This document shows positions 35,313 through 42,142 of a stretch of DNA of 64,000 bases, piece after piece. Origin of the DNA: Paramesorhizobium endophyticum (GTDB lineage Bacteria; Pseudomonadota; Alphaproteobacteria; Rhizobiales; Rhizobiaceae). A program made the translations under genes and the position numbers. Each line of letters opens with the position of its first letter. Positions within the stretch are counted from its first letter, which is position 1. The notes below the pieces were generated by a model. It was not told the origin of the DNA, did no database searches, and saw nothing but the letters and a program-made list of their open reading frames with translations. The DNA lies in contig NZ_BMHH01000013.1 of the NCBI RefSeq assembly GCF_014640615.1, positions 1,820 through 65,819 on the forward strand, in the 5' to 3' direction.

Positions 35313-35561
35313 ATGAACAACGGACCGCCTCTGTTTTACGCCCTTGAGAGCCTCCCCGAACTGATCGGGGAAAGGCAGTTCAAAATGCTATGCGAAGCTC
35401 TGGATATTGACGAGAAGATATTCCTCTTCAAGGAATACAAGCAGTTAGGATATTCCAGAGAAGAGTATTTCGCACGCTATATTCAGAGCAGAGCAAACAG
35501 CACATTAGAGCGGCGCAAGCGCATCAACTCTGTGCCATCTGCTTTTGAGGGAATGCTTTAG
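35313..35561 (+). CDS. Early rightward phage protein (82 aa)
   Basis: MNNGPPLFYALESLPELIGE and a helical body with RSRANSTLERRKRIN. It follows cro by 33 bp and overlaps a convergent gene by 38 bp at its end. Function unknown; a CII- or N-type position. Confidence 0.6.
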   Translation: MNNGPPLFYALESLPELIGERQFKMLCEALDIDEKIFLFKEYKQLGYSREEYFARYIQSRANSTLERRKRINSVPSAFEGML

Positions 35562-35835
35562 TTATGGTCTCCCTCGTCTGCTCATTGAGCCATTTGGAAT
35601 GGTACAGGACCGTGCGCAACAAATCGGTAACGATGATGTTGTGCGCCATGTCTGACGCCTCCCCAACAGTGCGTTCAATGCGCGGATATGCCTTGGCGTC
35701 GTCAGAGAGAGGGACGCTGACGGATGACGTGAAATATCCGATTTGGCGGAAACGGATAGAGAAGTCTACTTCCCAAGCGTTTCCACTGTCATTTCTGGTT
35801 ACATTCCTGACCGTTATTTCTGGTTCCAAGGCCAT
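35524..35835 (-). CDS. Leftward accessory phage protein (103 aa)
   Basis: MALEPEITVRNVTRNDSGNA, then YFTSSVSVPLSDDAKAYPRI. AAGGAG lies 9 bases before the ATG. It points against the early rightward operon and overlaps its neighbour, as expected of a moron. Function unknown. Confidence 0.6.
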   Translation of the reverse strand: MALEPEITVRNVTRNDSGNAWEVDFSIRFRQIGYFTSSVSVPLSDDAKAYPRIERTVGEASDMAHNIIVTDLLRTVLYHSKWLNEQTRETITKAFPQKQMAQS

Positions 35836-36103
35836 TCTTATCGGCTCCTTCGCGGACTGTGTGTTTCGATTCTCGCAAAATCATCATGCTGCTTCCGCGA
35901 AGAGCCGTCCATTTCGAATTCCTACCGTGCCCCAAGCCCCCGCCCAAGCGGTAGGAAAGCCCGATGCGAGCCCCCATCGCATCGGGCGCCAGATCAACCA
36001 TGCCCCGCACCTTCCAGGCGCTCCCGGCGGAGAGCGCGGCATACCAAGCTCGGAACCCGGCAGCGAAAAAAGCGATGGGCTCGTCATTCCCATCGTCGGG
36101 CAT
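35789..36103 (-). CDS. Leftward accessory ORF (104 aa)
   Basis: MPDDGNDEPIAFFAAGFRAW and WKVRGMVDLAPDAMGARIGL give a GC-rich, codon-biased reading. It overlaps the next leftward start by 47 bp. The start is uncertain (a longer frame begins at 36235 but crosses two hairpins). No family is recognised. Confidence 0.4.
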   Translation of the reverse strand: MPDDGNDEPIAFFAAGFRAWYAALSAGSAWKVRGMVDLAPDAMGARIGLSYRLGGGLGHGRNSKWTALRGSSMMILRESKHTVREGADKNGLGTRNNGQECNQK

Positions 36104-36204
36104 GGGCGCGAAAGCGCTGTCACAAAGACGGGATGCAATTCCGAGCGATCCGCCAACCAATTCTGTTTCTCCGCCGCGGCTGCTCCCCTCGCGGCGGATG
36201 AGAG

Positions 36205-36277
36205 GGCCGGGACGGCAATGCGTCGTCCCGGCCACCCCCTGAGCAAGGCGGTGGATGTGCGCGGTAAGCCTTGCTCA
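36205..36277. other. Two adjacent 10-bp perfect hairpins
   Basis: GGCCGGGACG (36205-36214) pairs with CGTCCCGGCC (36224-36233), and TGAGCAAGGC (36240-36249) with GCCTTGCTCA (36268-36277). No T tract follows either, so they may be RNA control elements or a transcription barrier between opposing genes. Confidence 0.65.
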
Positions 36278-36290
36278 AACGTCATTGTTT

Positions 36291-36491
36291 TCACCTCTTC
36301 CAACCGACTGGCGGGATGTACCCACGCGCCGTCTCGAAGGGGTCATCGTCATTCGCGGGCCGCTGGCGTTTCTCTGCGCCTTTGGCTCGACGGATTAACT
36401 CCCGCTGCCGCGAAGCAAATTCCAGTGTCAGCGGAAGTTCCAGTTGCTCCGGCGATACAGGTTCCATGCGTTTCGTCGGGGCTTTCTTCAT
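36291..36491 (-). CDS. Small leftward phage protein (66 aa)
   Basis: MKKAPTKRMEPVSPEQLELP ... ETARGYIPPVGWKR. A basic, mostly unstructured protein; the C-terminal motif looks like a conserved binding peptide. It is divergent from the gene at 36573. Function unknown. Confidence 0.5.
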   Translation of the reverse strand: MKKAPTKRMEPVSPEQLELPLTLEFASRQRELIRRAKGAEKRQRPANDDDPFETARGYIPPVGWKR

Positions 36492-36572
36492 CTCAACCAT
36501 CCTTCACCGCTTTCGAACCGACCGAAGGTGGCTCGCTCTACAGGGACAAATGTAGAGCGAAGGATTTTCTCA

Positions 36573-36980
36573 ATGTCGGAAAAACAGGGGCGCCAGACGG
36601 AAATCTCACGGCGCGAGACGGAAATGTACCGAGTCAACGTCATCCAGTCTGAAATGGCGAATGCCGTCCGCTTCATAGGCGGGGAAGGCAGCGCAAAAGA
36701 CCAAATCACCAGGGCAGCGCGTGCGGCTGGACTGCCCATCACGGTGGTTGAGCGTCTTCGTTGGAAGAAGATCAAGCGCGTTCCAGCCGATATCGCGGAT
36801 GCGATCCGAGAAGCGGTGGAGCGGCACAAAATCGAGGAGCAAAACCGTGCCAAGCACGAGCAATTCATCCTCAGCAAGCGCCTGGAGGTCCTTGAGGCGC
36901 AATTGCTGGAACTCAATCCTGATCGCTACGGGCCGGAAATTGATGCGCTTAGGCGGCAAGTTGACCGGCTACGGGGCTGA
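36573..36980 (+). CDS. Phage protein with helical C-terminus (135 aa)
   Basis: The central DQITRAARAAGLPITVVERL followed by RWKKIKRVPADIADAIREAV resembles an HTH protein for which alphaproteobacterial phages have many copies. A coiled coil follows (EEQNRAKHEQFILSKRLEVL). The ATG at 36573 is chosen (MSEKQGRQTE). Possible DNA-binding regulator. Confidence 0.65.
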   Translation: MSEKQGRQTEISRRETEMYRVNVIQSEMANAVRFIGGEGSAKDQITRAARAAGLPITVVERLRWKKIKRVPADIADAIREAVERHKIEEQNRAKHEQFILSKRLEVLEAQLLELNPDRYGPEIDALRRQVDRLRG

Positions 36981-37010
36981 AATCATCTTTTACGTGGAAC
37001 GGAGAGGGTA

Positions 37011-37529
37011 ATGGCAGAAGCAGGACATAATTCTGAACTTACGCCCGATCAACGCATAGCGCTGCGGATGGATATCCTTAAGCAGCTTCTCAGCGTCGAA
37101 GAGGACATGAAACCGCTACGTGATCTCAAGAAGAAGATCAGGGCCGAGGCGAAGGGCTATGGCTTTAAGCTATCGGAAATCGACACGGGCATGCGCCTTA
37201 TGACGATGGAAGATCAATCGATATTCGTCGCTGAGATCGAGCAGCTTATCGAGATCGCGCAGGCCTTCAATGCGCTTCCGCCGGGCGAGCAGGGCAATTT
37301 GTTTCCGGATCGGCGCCCCGCCGATGAGAGAGCCTTTGCCGCTGGCAAGCAGGCCGGTCTTGAGGGCAAAAATTGCGAGGCTCCCGCCGGATACGATGCT
37401 CCAAAATGGACGGACGGCTGGCACGAAGGGCAGCGCATCATGCGCGATGAGCTTCAGGTCGCCATGGAGAAGCGGAACACCGCATTGGCCGACAACGATC
37501 CCGGCTTCCCAGATGAGGAGGCTGCTTGA
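37011..37529 (+). CDS. GapR/RMF-like phage protein (172 aa)
   Basis: The N-terminal part, with KKIRAEAKGYGFKLSEIDTG, recalls GapR/DUF2312, a nucleoid protein that tracks overtwisted DNA. The C-terminal part, AFAAGKQAGLEGKNCEAPAG plus WTDGWHEGQ, matches the pattern of ribosome modulation factor (RMF). If both hold, it is a two-domain phage protein that could touch host DNA and ribosomes. The stop and next start overlap (TGATG). Confidence 0.65.
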   Translation: MAEAGHNSELTPDQRIALRMDILKQLLSVEEDMKPLRDLKKKIRAEAKGYGFKLSEIDTGMRLMTMEDQSIFVAEIEQLIEIAQAFNALPPGEQGNLFPDRRPADERAFAAGKQAGLEGKNCEAPAGYDAPKWTDGWHEGQRIMRDELQVAMEKRNTALADNDPGFPDEEAA

Positions 37530-38113
37530 TGACCGTCGCTTATTCATGTCGTCATACAGAATCCAATCCCCGGTACCAGGCGGCAGTTCGCGAGCAACAG
37601 CGGCGCGAGCGTGAGCGCCGTGAGGCGGAAGCCGCTAAACTATTGCCGGCGCCTGTCGTCATCCAATCATCTCCCAAAGCCATCCATGAAGCCCAGAGCG
37701 AAGCCGTGGAGCGGTCCACGGCGCGCTGGGGCATATCTACCCCGGTCGATACCGTTCCGGCAATCATTGCCCGCGTGGCCCACCAGCACGGCTTTACCTA
37801 TGACGATATCATTGAGCAGTCGCGGGTGAGAAAGCTGGTCGCCGCACGGTTCGAAGCCATGGCGGCGGTGCGGACGGCCAAGCCTCTCATGTCTGTCCCG
37901 GAAATCGCCAAGTGGTTCAAACGGGATCACACGACGGTCATCAGTGCGCTCCAGAAGATGGGCTTCAAGGTGTGCGGAGCGGAGCGCCCGGTATATGACC
38001 GGGACACGATCATCCGAATGCGCGACTTTGGCTGGACAACTGCCGAAATCTCCATGCGGTTCCGCTGTTCGGAACGCACCGTTCGCAAGCTTCTCAGGGA
38101 GGGCGCGCGATGA
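37529..38113 (+). CDS. DnaA domain IV-like DNA-binding protein (194 aa)
   Basis: MSVPEIAKWFKRDHTTVISA is the DnaA C-terminal DHTTV box-binding motif. Further on, FGWTTAEISMRFRCSERTVR is a second, resolvase-type HTH. It lacks the AAA+ domain of DnaA. With DnaB encoded at 42139 it probably belongs to replication initiation, binding phage DnaA-like boxes, or acts as a decoy; this is inference. Confidence 0.75.
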   Translation: MTVAYSCRHTESNPRYQAAVREQQRRERERREAEAAKLLPAPVVIQSSPKAIHEAQSEAVERSTARWGISTPVDTVPAIIARVAHQHGFTYDDIIEQSRVRKLVAARFEAMAAVRTAKPLMSVPEIAKWFKRDHTTVISALQKMGFKVCGAERPVYDRDTIIRMRDFGWTTAEISMRFRCSERTVRKLLREGAR

Positions 38114-38472
38114 GTGCTTTTACGGCGCAGAACGATCTTTTCGATAAGGCCCCGGCGAGACGGGCACTTTTCGGAGACAAGAAGAAAAAAGCCGAACCAG
38201 CACAACACATTATCGAGTTTCCCGGCGGTGCGGTTGAGGTTTCAAGGCTCGATGACGGCAGCTATTGGGCTCACATCATCATTAATCGAAGACAGGCGCT
38301 CGCGGACTTGGCCCCCGGCATGGGGTCGGCCTTCGGTAAGGTAATAGATAGCCGCGTGGATTGGGATGAACGCAGACTTGAAGCGATCCCCAGCCTTCCC
38401 GACGCCGCCAACCTTACCCAGATCGCCGTCCGGATCATTCCTGAGGGCGAGAAGTTCGGGGGCGCTCAATGA
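38110..38472 (+). CDS. Hypothetical phage protein (120 aa)
   Basis: MSAFTAQNDLFDKAPARRAL, then EFPGGAVEVSRLDDGSYWAH. Starts with ATGA overlap. Function unknown. Confidence 0.65.
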   Translation: MSAFTAQNDLFDKAPARRALFGDKKKKAEPAQHIIEFPGGAVEVSRLDDGSYWAHIIINRRQALADLAPGMGSAFGKVIDSRVDWDERRLEAIPSLPDAANLTQIAVRIIPEGEKFGGAQ

Positions 38473-38576
38473 TCGACGGACCCACGCGCGCAATCAACAT
38501 CATCACTGTGTTTTTCGTTTATCTCGCCGTCGCGTTGTTCGTCGCCGCGCCGGTACTGGAATGGGTGAGGGGATAG
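38469..38576 (+). CDS. 35-residue membrane peptide
   Basis: MIDGPTRAINIITVFFVYLA continues through one hydrophobic helix to ...EWVRG. It is coupled by ATGA to the gene before and followed 3 bp later by the methylase gene. It is very likely translated. Function unknown. Confidence 0.6.
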   Translation: MIDGPTRAINIITVFFVYLAVALFVAAPVLEWVRG

Positions 38577-38579
38577 GGG

Positions 38580-39344
38580 ATGGCGCAAAACACCTCACAC
38601 GCTGTCATGGCCCAGCGGGCAGAGCCGCACGATAGCCTTGATGATTTCCCGACCCAGCCGTGGGCGACACGAGCCTTATGCGAACATGTAATCTTCCGAA
38701 TTGGCAAGCCAGAGTGGAACTCATCGTGCCCAGACACAGTGCTCTACAGGAACGCGCATCGGACGGATGATATTGTCTGCCGGAATGGAGCTATCGTCCC
38801 ACCGCATTTCCCAATTAATGGGCTCACTGCTTGGGAGCCATGCTGCAATCGCGGCCATATGTCTGAACCTCTCAAAGAGTACTTCGGATTTGTCCATACC
38901 TCAGACATTTATGACTATAGGGCGGAATATGCGGGCCAGGACCGCGTTGTTGATTTCCTTTGGCCCGGATCTGAACCCGCCGACATGGAATTCAATGGCA
39001 TCGATTGGATAATTGCCAATCCTCCATTCCGGCTCGCCGAACAATTTATCACGAAGGCTTTGCAGATCGCATCAGTCGGCGTGGCGATGATCGTCCGCAC
39101 GTCTTTCCTTGAAGGTGTTGGAAGGTACGAAAACCTGTTCAGCCAGACGCCCCCAAATGTCGTCGCCCAATTCAGCGAACGTGTTCCCATGGTCAAAGGA
39201 CGCCTAACGGAAACAGGATCAACTGCGACGGCCTATTGCTGGTTGATTTGGCAGCAGAACGCTTCCGGCGTGAAATTGGTCTGGGTCCCGCCATGTCGAA
39301 AACGATTAGAGCGTGCGAGCGATTACTTGGAGGCAGCCGAATGA
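38580..39344 (+). CDS. Adenine-specific DNA methyltransferase-like protein
   Basis: The 254-residue protein contains the N6-adenine motif NPPF in IDWIIANPPFRLAEQFI. A motif I-like segment is AWEPCCNRGHMSEPL, where the usual CG(x)G Gly is replaced by CNRG. YGFVHTSDIYDY-like residues follow. Phages use such enzymes against host restriction. The altered SAM loop may weaken activity. Confidence 0.75.
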   Translation: MAQNTSHAVMAQRAEPHDSLDDFPTQPWATRALCEHVIFRIGKPEWNSSCPDTVLYRNAHRTDDIVCRNGAIVPPHFPINGLTAWEPCCNRGHMSEPLKEYFGFVHTSDIYDYRAEYAGQDRVVDFLWPGSEPADMEFNGIDWIIANPPFRLAEQFITKALQIASVGVAMIVRTSFLEGVGRYENLFSQTPPNVVAQFSERVPMVKGRLTETGSTATAYCWLIWQQNASGVKLVWVPPCRKRLERASDYLEAAE

Positions 39345-39631
39345 CCCCGCGCCAGCAAGCCAAATCAATCACCCAATCGCTGGAAAACCCGCTGGACCGG
39401 GCGCTTGTCGATTACTTCGAGGAACGACTTGGAAAATGGATAGAGAGGCGCACAGCAATGCGGGCTTGTGGCTTTGATAGTCCCGATGACCAGCCAGTCG
39501 GTGCGTATGTCCAATTCCAGTGCTCGTTGCTCCGCGCCAACAGGGCGTTGCTTCCGCACGGATTGCGCATCTGCCAATCTCAGGACGGCGAGCAGATATA
39601 CAGCATGGGGAGGGCGGACGGATGCCGGTAA
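39341..39631 (+). CDS. Hypothetical phage protein (96 aa)
   Basis: MTPRQQAKSITQSLENPLDR with WIERRTAMRACGFD. ATGA overlap with the methylase-like gene; it overlaps the resolvase gene by 10 bp. Function unknown. Confidence 0.6.
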   Translation: MTPRQQAKSITQSLENPLDRALVDYFEERLGKWIERRTAMRACGFDSPDDQPVGAYVQFQCSLLRANRALLPHGLRICQSQDGEQIYSMGRADGCR

Positions 39632-40203
39632 TCCTAGGGCTAGACATAGCAACAGTCACCGGATTTGCCCTGTACGATACCGAGGCGTCGCTTTCCTCCA
39701 TCAAAACGGGGCTGATCAAGGCCGACGGCATTGACGCCGAGCAAAAGGCCGCGTCCATCGCACTGCAAATGGTCAAGCTGATCGCCTCTACCAAGGGCGC
39801 CGACGGCCAGATCGGGATAGATTTCATCGGCATCGAGCAGCCCATGCGCAATGTCGTGTCGTTCAAAAAGACCAAGCAGACGCTCGCCGGGCCGGTCGAG
39901 GAACAGACGATCAATCCGAACGCCTTACAACTCTCCAGCCTTTCCGGCGCCGTGGTCGGGATCATCGCCGCCTATCGGTTGCCTTGGGTGACGATCCCGT
40001 CCTCAACCTGGCGGAAGCATTTTTTGAGCATGGGCCGCGCCGCCGGATACGACCGGGCCGCATGGAAGCGCGCCGCCGTTGAACGCTGCCGGGCGCTTCG
40101 TATCACGGTCAAGAATGCCGATGCGGCCGAAGCCGTCGGGATCGCGATGGCAACAGAAGCCAGTCAGGCATTTCGGATGATGAAGACGGGGAGGGCGGCG
40201 TAA
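39622..40203 (+). CDS. RuvC-like Holliday junction resolvase
   Basis: The 193-residue protein starts PVILGLDIATVTGFALYD, the first Asp-bearing strand of the RuvC/RNase H fold. A second acidic strand is IDFIGIEQPM, and NADAAEAVGIAMA carries the C-terminal Asp-x-x-Asp-like pair. It probably resolves recombination junctions and branched DNA before packaging. Confidence 0.8.
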   Translation: MPVILGLDIATVTGFALYDTEASLSSIKTGLIKADGIDAEQKAASIALQMVKLIASTKGADGQIGIDFIGIEQPMRNVVSFKKTKQTLAGPVEEQTINPNALQLSSLSGAVVGIIAAYRLPWVTIPSSTWRKHFLSMGRAAGYDRAAWKRAAVERCRALRITVKNADAAEAVGIAMATEASQAFRMMKTGRAA

Positions 40204-40205
40204 TG

Positions 40206-40949
40206 TTACTTTCTAGTGTTCTCGCCGTCTGCGACTTGGCTGGTACTTGGTGCAGCCATGTTCAGAGTGCCAAATGGATCGACGTCCTCATTCCAGTCCC
40301 CTTCGTCAGTGAACAACAGGGGGCCGTCCTCCAAGACGCCGGCCTTGCTGACAAAGAGCTTGGCTCTTTGGACGGTCTTGCCAAATGTTTCATAGCGGAT
40401 GGTAATGCCGAAGCATATTCGCGCTTCGGTCTTGAATATGGCGGTGACCATATCATGGCTGAGGCGCAACTGAAGGCTCCCGCTAAACGGCTGATCTGGT
40501 ACTACAAGTCCCACTGGATGTTTTGCATGAAAATGCGTAGCGCGGGGCGAATCGCTAGGCAGTCCAACCCAGAGTGCGGTTCCGACAATGAGTTTTCTTG
40601 CCGGCGTTTGCCCGAAATTTCTAATCGAGTAGTCTACCGAGTGCTCAAAAGCACTCTTCGTATCGGTCAATTCGACCGACTCCTCTGCAACATAGGCTCG
40701 CAACTGCGCTTCGCTCGAATGGCGCATATGCTGGAGCGTGGCCCAAAGCACGTAAATTGTCACAGCCGCACCTGCTGCGGCCGCCCATCCGCTGAGGGCG
40801 CCTATCCATTCTCGCACGCATGTTGTTTCGATCCCTGCGCACCAAGTTGTCCTAACCAGCGCAAAATCCAACAGCCAGAGCGCTACGAATGCGCCTATTC
40901 CTGCCGCTGCAATGCAAACGACAATTATACTGTCATTGCCTTTGAACAT
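40206..40949 (-). CDS. Two-TM membrane protein on the opposite strand (moron)
   Basis: Two hydrophobic segments (SIIVVCIAAAGIGAFVALWL and WAAAAGAAVTIYVLWATL) precede a soluble C-terminal domain of about 160 residues with a beta-rich look. It faces against the whole early operon, between the resolvase and the methyltransferase. Such cassette-like genes often serve the lysogen, for example superinfection exclusion; I see no diagnostic motif. Confidence 0.7.
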   Translation of the reverse strand: MFKGNDSIIVVCIAAAGIGAFVALWLLDFALVRTTWCAGIETTCVREWIGALSGWAAAAGAAVTIYVLWATLQHMRHSSEAQLRAYVAEESVELTDTKSAFEHSVDYSIRNFGQTPARKLIVGTALWVGLPSDSPRATHFHAKHPVGLVVPDQPFSGSLQLRLSHDMVTAIFKTEARICFGITIRYETFGKTVQRAKLFVSKAGVLEDGPLLFTDEGDWNEDVDPFGTLNMAAPSTSQVADGENTRK

Positions 40950-41014
40950 GTTGACCGCCCCCGCTCAATAAACGGCGTCGATAGCACAGGGCCTGCAACT
41001 TTGGCGAGGGCCCT

Positions 41015-42142
41015 ATGAATGTGGCTCTACGTCCCGAACACCTCAACATCCTATCCCTCTGCACCGGAGGCGCTGGCCTCGATCTCGGCGTCGAGCTGGC
41101 AATTCCCAGCGCTCGAACAGTCTGTATGGTGGAGAGGGAAGCCTTCGCCGTCGCGCACCTGGTGTCAGCGATGGAACAAGGTCTCATGGCTCCGGCACCT
41201 ATATGGAGCAATGCCCGAACCTTCGAGGGCCGACGCTGGCGTGGAACAGTGGACGGCCTCATTGGCGGCATCCCGTGCCAGCCGCACAGCCTCGCCGGAC
41301 GTAAGGGCGGCCAGCACGATGAACGCGACCTATGGACAGATGCGCGGCGCATCGTCGTCCAGTCGCGCCCGTGGTTCGTCCTTATCGAGAACGTCACCGG
41401 CATGCTCTCGCCGGGGGATGACGAAATCGCTGGAGCCGAACGGGTTTGGCGAGACCTACGCAAGTTGGGTTTTGCGGTTGAGGGCGGACTGTTCACTGCG
41501 GCGGAAGTCGGCGCGAGCCATGAGCGGGAGCGCATCTTCATCCTCGGCGTGGCCGACGCCGGCGACCCGCGACCACAAAGGCGCGAACAGTTCCAACCAC
41601 TTGGAGAACGGAACGGGAAGGAAGCATCTCGATCAGTTGCCAAACTTTGTGGAGCACCTTTGGTATACGCCCAATGTCCCGAATGGAGGGCGGACGCTTG
41701 CGGAGGATACCAGCCCGACTGGGATCACATCGAACGGAACCAAGCGGCAAGTGGGGCTGGAGAACCAAGCCCGATGGTGGGCGACACCTACCTCATCGGA
41801 GAATGCCAATCGGACGACGCAGATAGCGCCATCCCACGGCAAGACGCATGGTTTGGTATTGGCGGGACAAGCGTCGGACTTTTCCCGCCAGGCCCAAGCG
41901 ACAGTGAGAACTGGCAATCCATCCTTGAAAGAGCGCCGGAGCTTGAACCCGCTTTTCGTCGAGTGGCTGATGGGCTGGCCTCCCGGCTGGACATTGGGCG
42001 TGTGGACCGACTTCGCATGCTCGGGAACGGAGTTGTGCCACTTCAAGCGGCGTATGCGGTCCGTGTTCTTGCAATACGGCTTGCCGCCCGAGGCTGCACC
42101 GGCGCAGCTAGCCTTGTTCGGATGATGGAGGACCACTCTTGA
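41015..42142 (+). CDS. C5-cytosine DNA methyltransferase
   Basis: The 375-residue enzyme has motif I CTGGAGLDLG (16-25), the catalytic Pro-Cys in GIPCQPHS (C88), ENV (125-127), and RERIFILG, and near the C-terminus DRLRMLGNGVVPLQAAYA (motifs IX-X). It methylates C5 of cytosine, for protection against host restriction. From position 41547 on, the +1 frame over the same DNA also encodes a methyltransferase-like C-terminus (see the next entry). The gene ends by TTGA overlap with dnaB. Confidence 0.88.
   Translation: MNVALRPEHLNILSLCTGGAGLDLGVELAIPSARTVCMVEREAFAVAHLVSAMEQGLMAPAPIWSNARTFEGRRWRGTVDGLIGGIPCQPHSLAGRKGGQHDERDLWTDARRIVVQSRPWFVLIENVTGMLSPGDDEIAGAERVWRDLRKLGFAVEGGLFTAAEVGASHERERIFILGVADAGDPRPQRREQFQPLGERNGKEASRSVAKLCGAPLVYAQCPEWRADACGGYQPDWDHIERNQAASGAGEPSPMVGDTYLIGECQSDDADSAIPRQDAWFGIGGTSVGLFPPGPSDSENWQSILERAPELEPAFRRVADGLASRLDIGRVDRLRMLGNGVVPLQAAYAVRVLAIRLAARGCTGAASLVRMMEDHS
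41547..42125 (+). CDS. Overprinted +1 frame with methyltransferase C-terminal signature
   Basis: The +1 frame (open from 41019 to 42125) reads AWPTPATRDHKGANSSNHLE at 41547 and SLNPLFVEWLMGWPPGWT at about 41940-41995, and ends QLALFG. Those are characteristic of another family of phage cytosine methyltransferase C-terminal regions. Skipping one G at 41546 would join frame-1 RERIFIL directly to this frame. It may be made by frameshifting, by internal start, or be an ancestral frame kept without use. No start codon or ribosome site in this frame is obvious. Confidence 0.55.
   Translation, partial: AWPTPATRDHKGANSSNHLENGTGRKHLDQLPNFVEHLWYTPNVPNGGRTLAEDTSPTGITSNGTKRQVGLENQARWWATPTSSENANRTTQIAPSHGKTHGLVLAGQASDFSRQAQATVRTGNPSLKERRSLNPLFVEWLMGWPPGWTLGVWTDFACSGTELCHFKRRMRSVFLQYGLPPEAAPAQLALFG

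Noticed and set aside
35564-36652. A long rightward open frame (362 codons)
   Set aside because: Its sequence lacks protein-like conservation and lies antisense to better leftward genes (with ribosome sites) and across two hairpins; the rightward gene with a good start begins at 36573.
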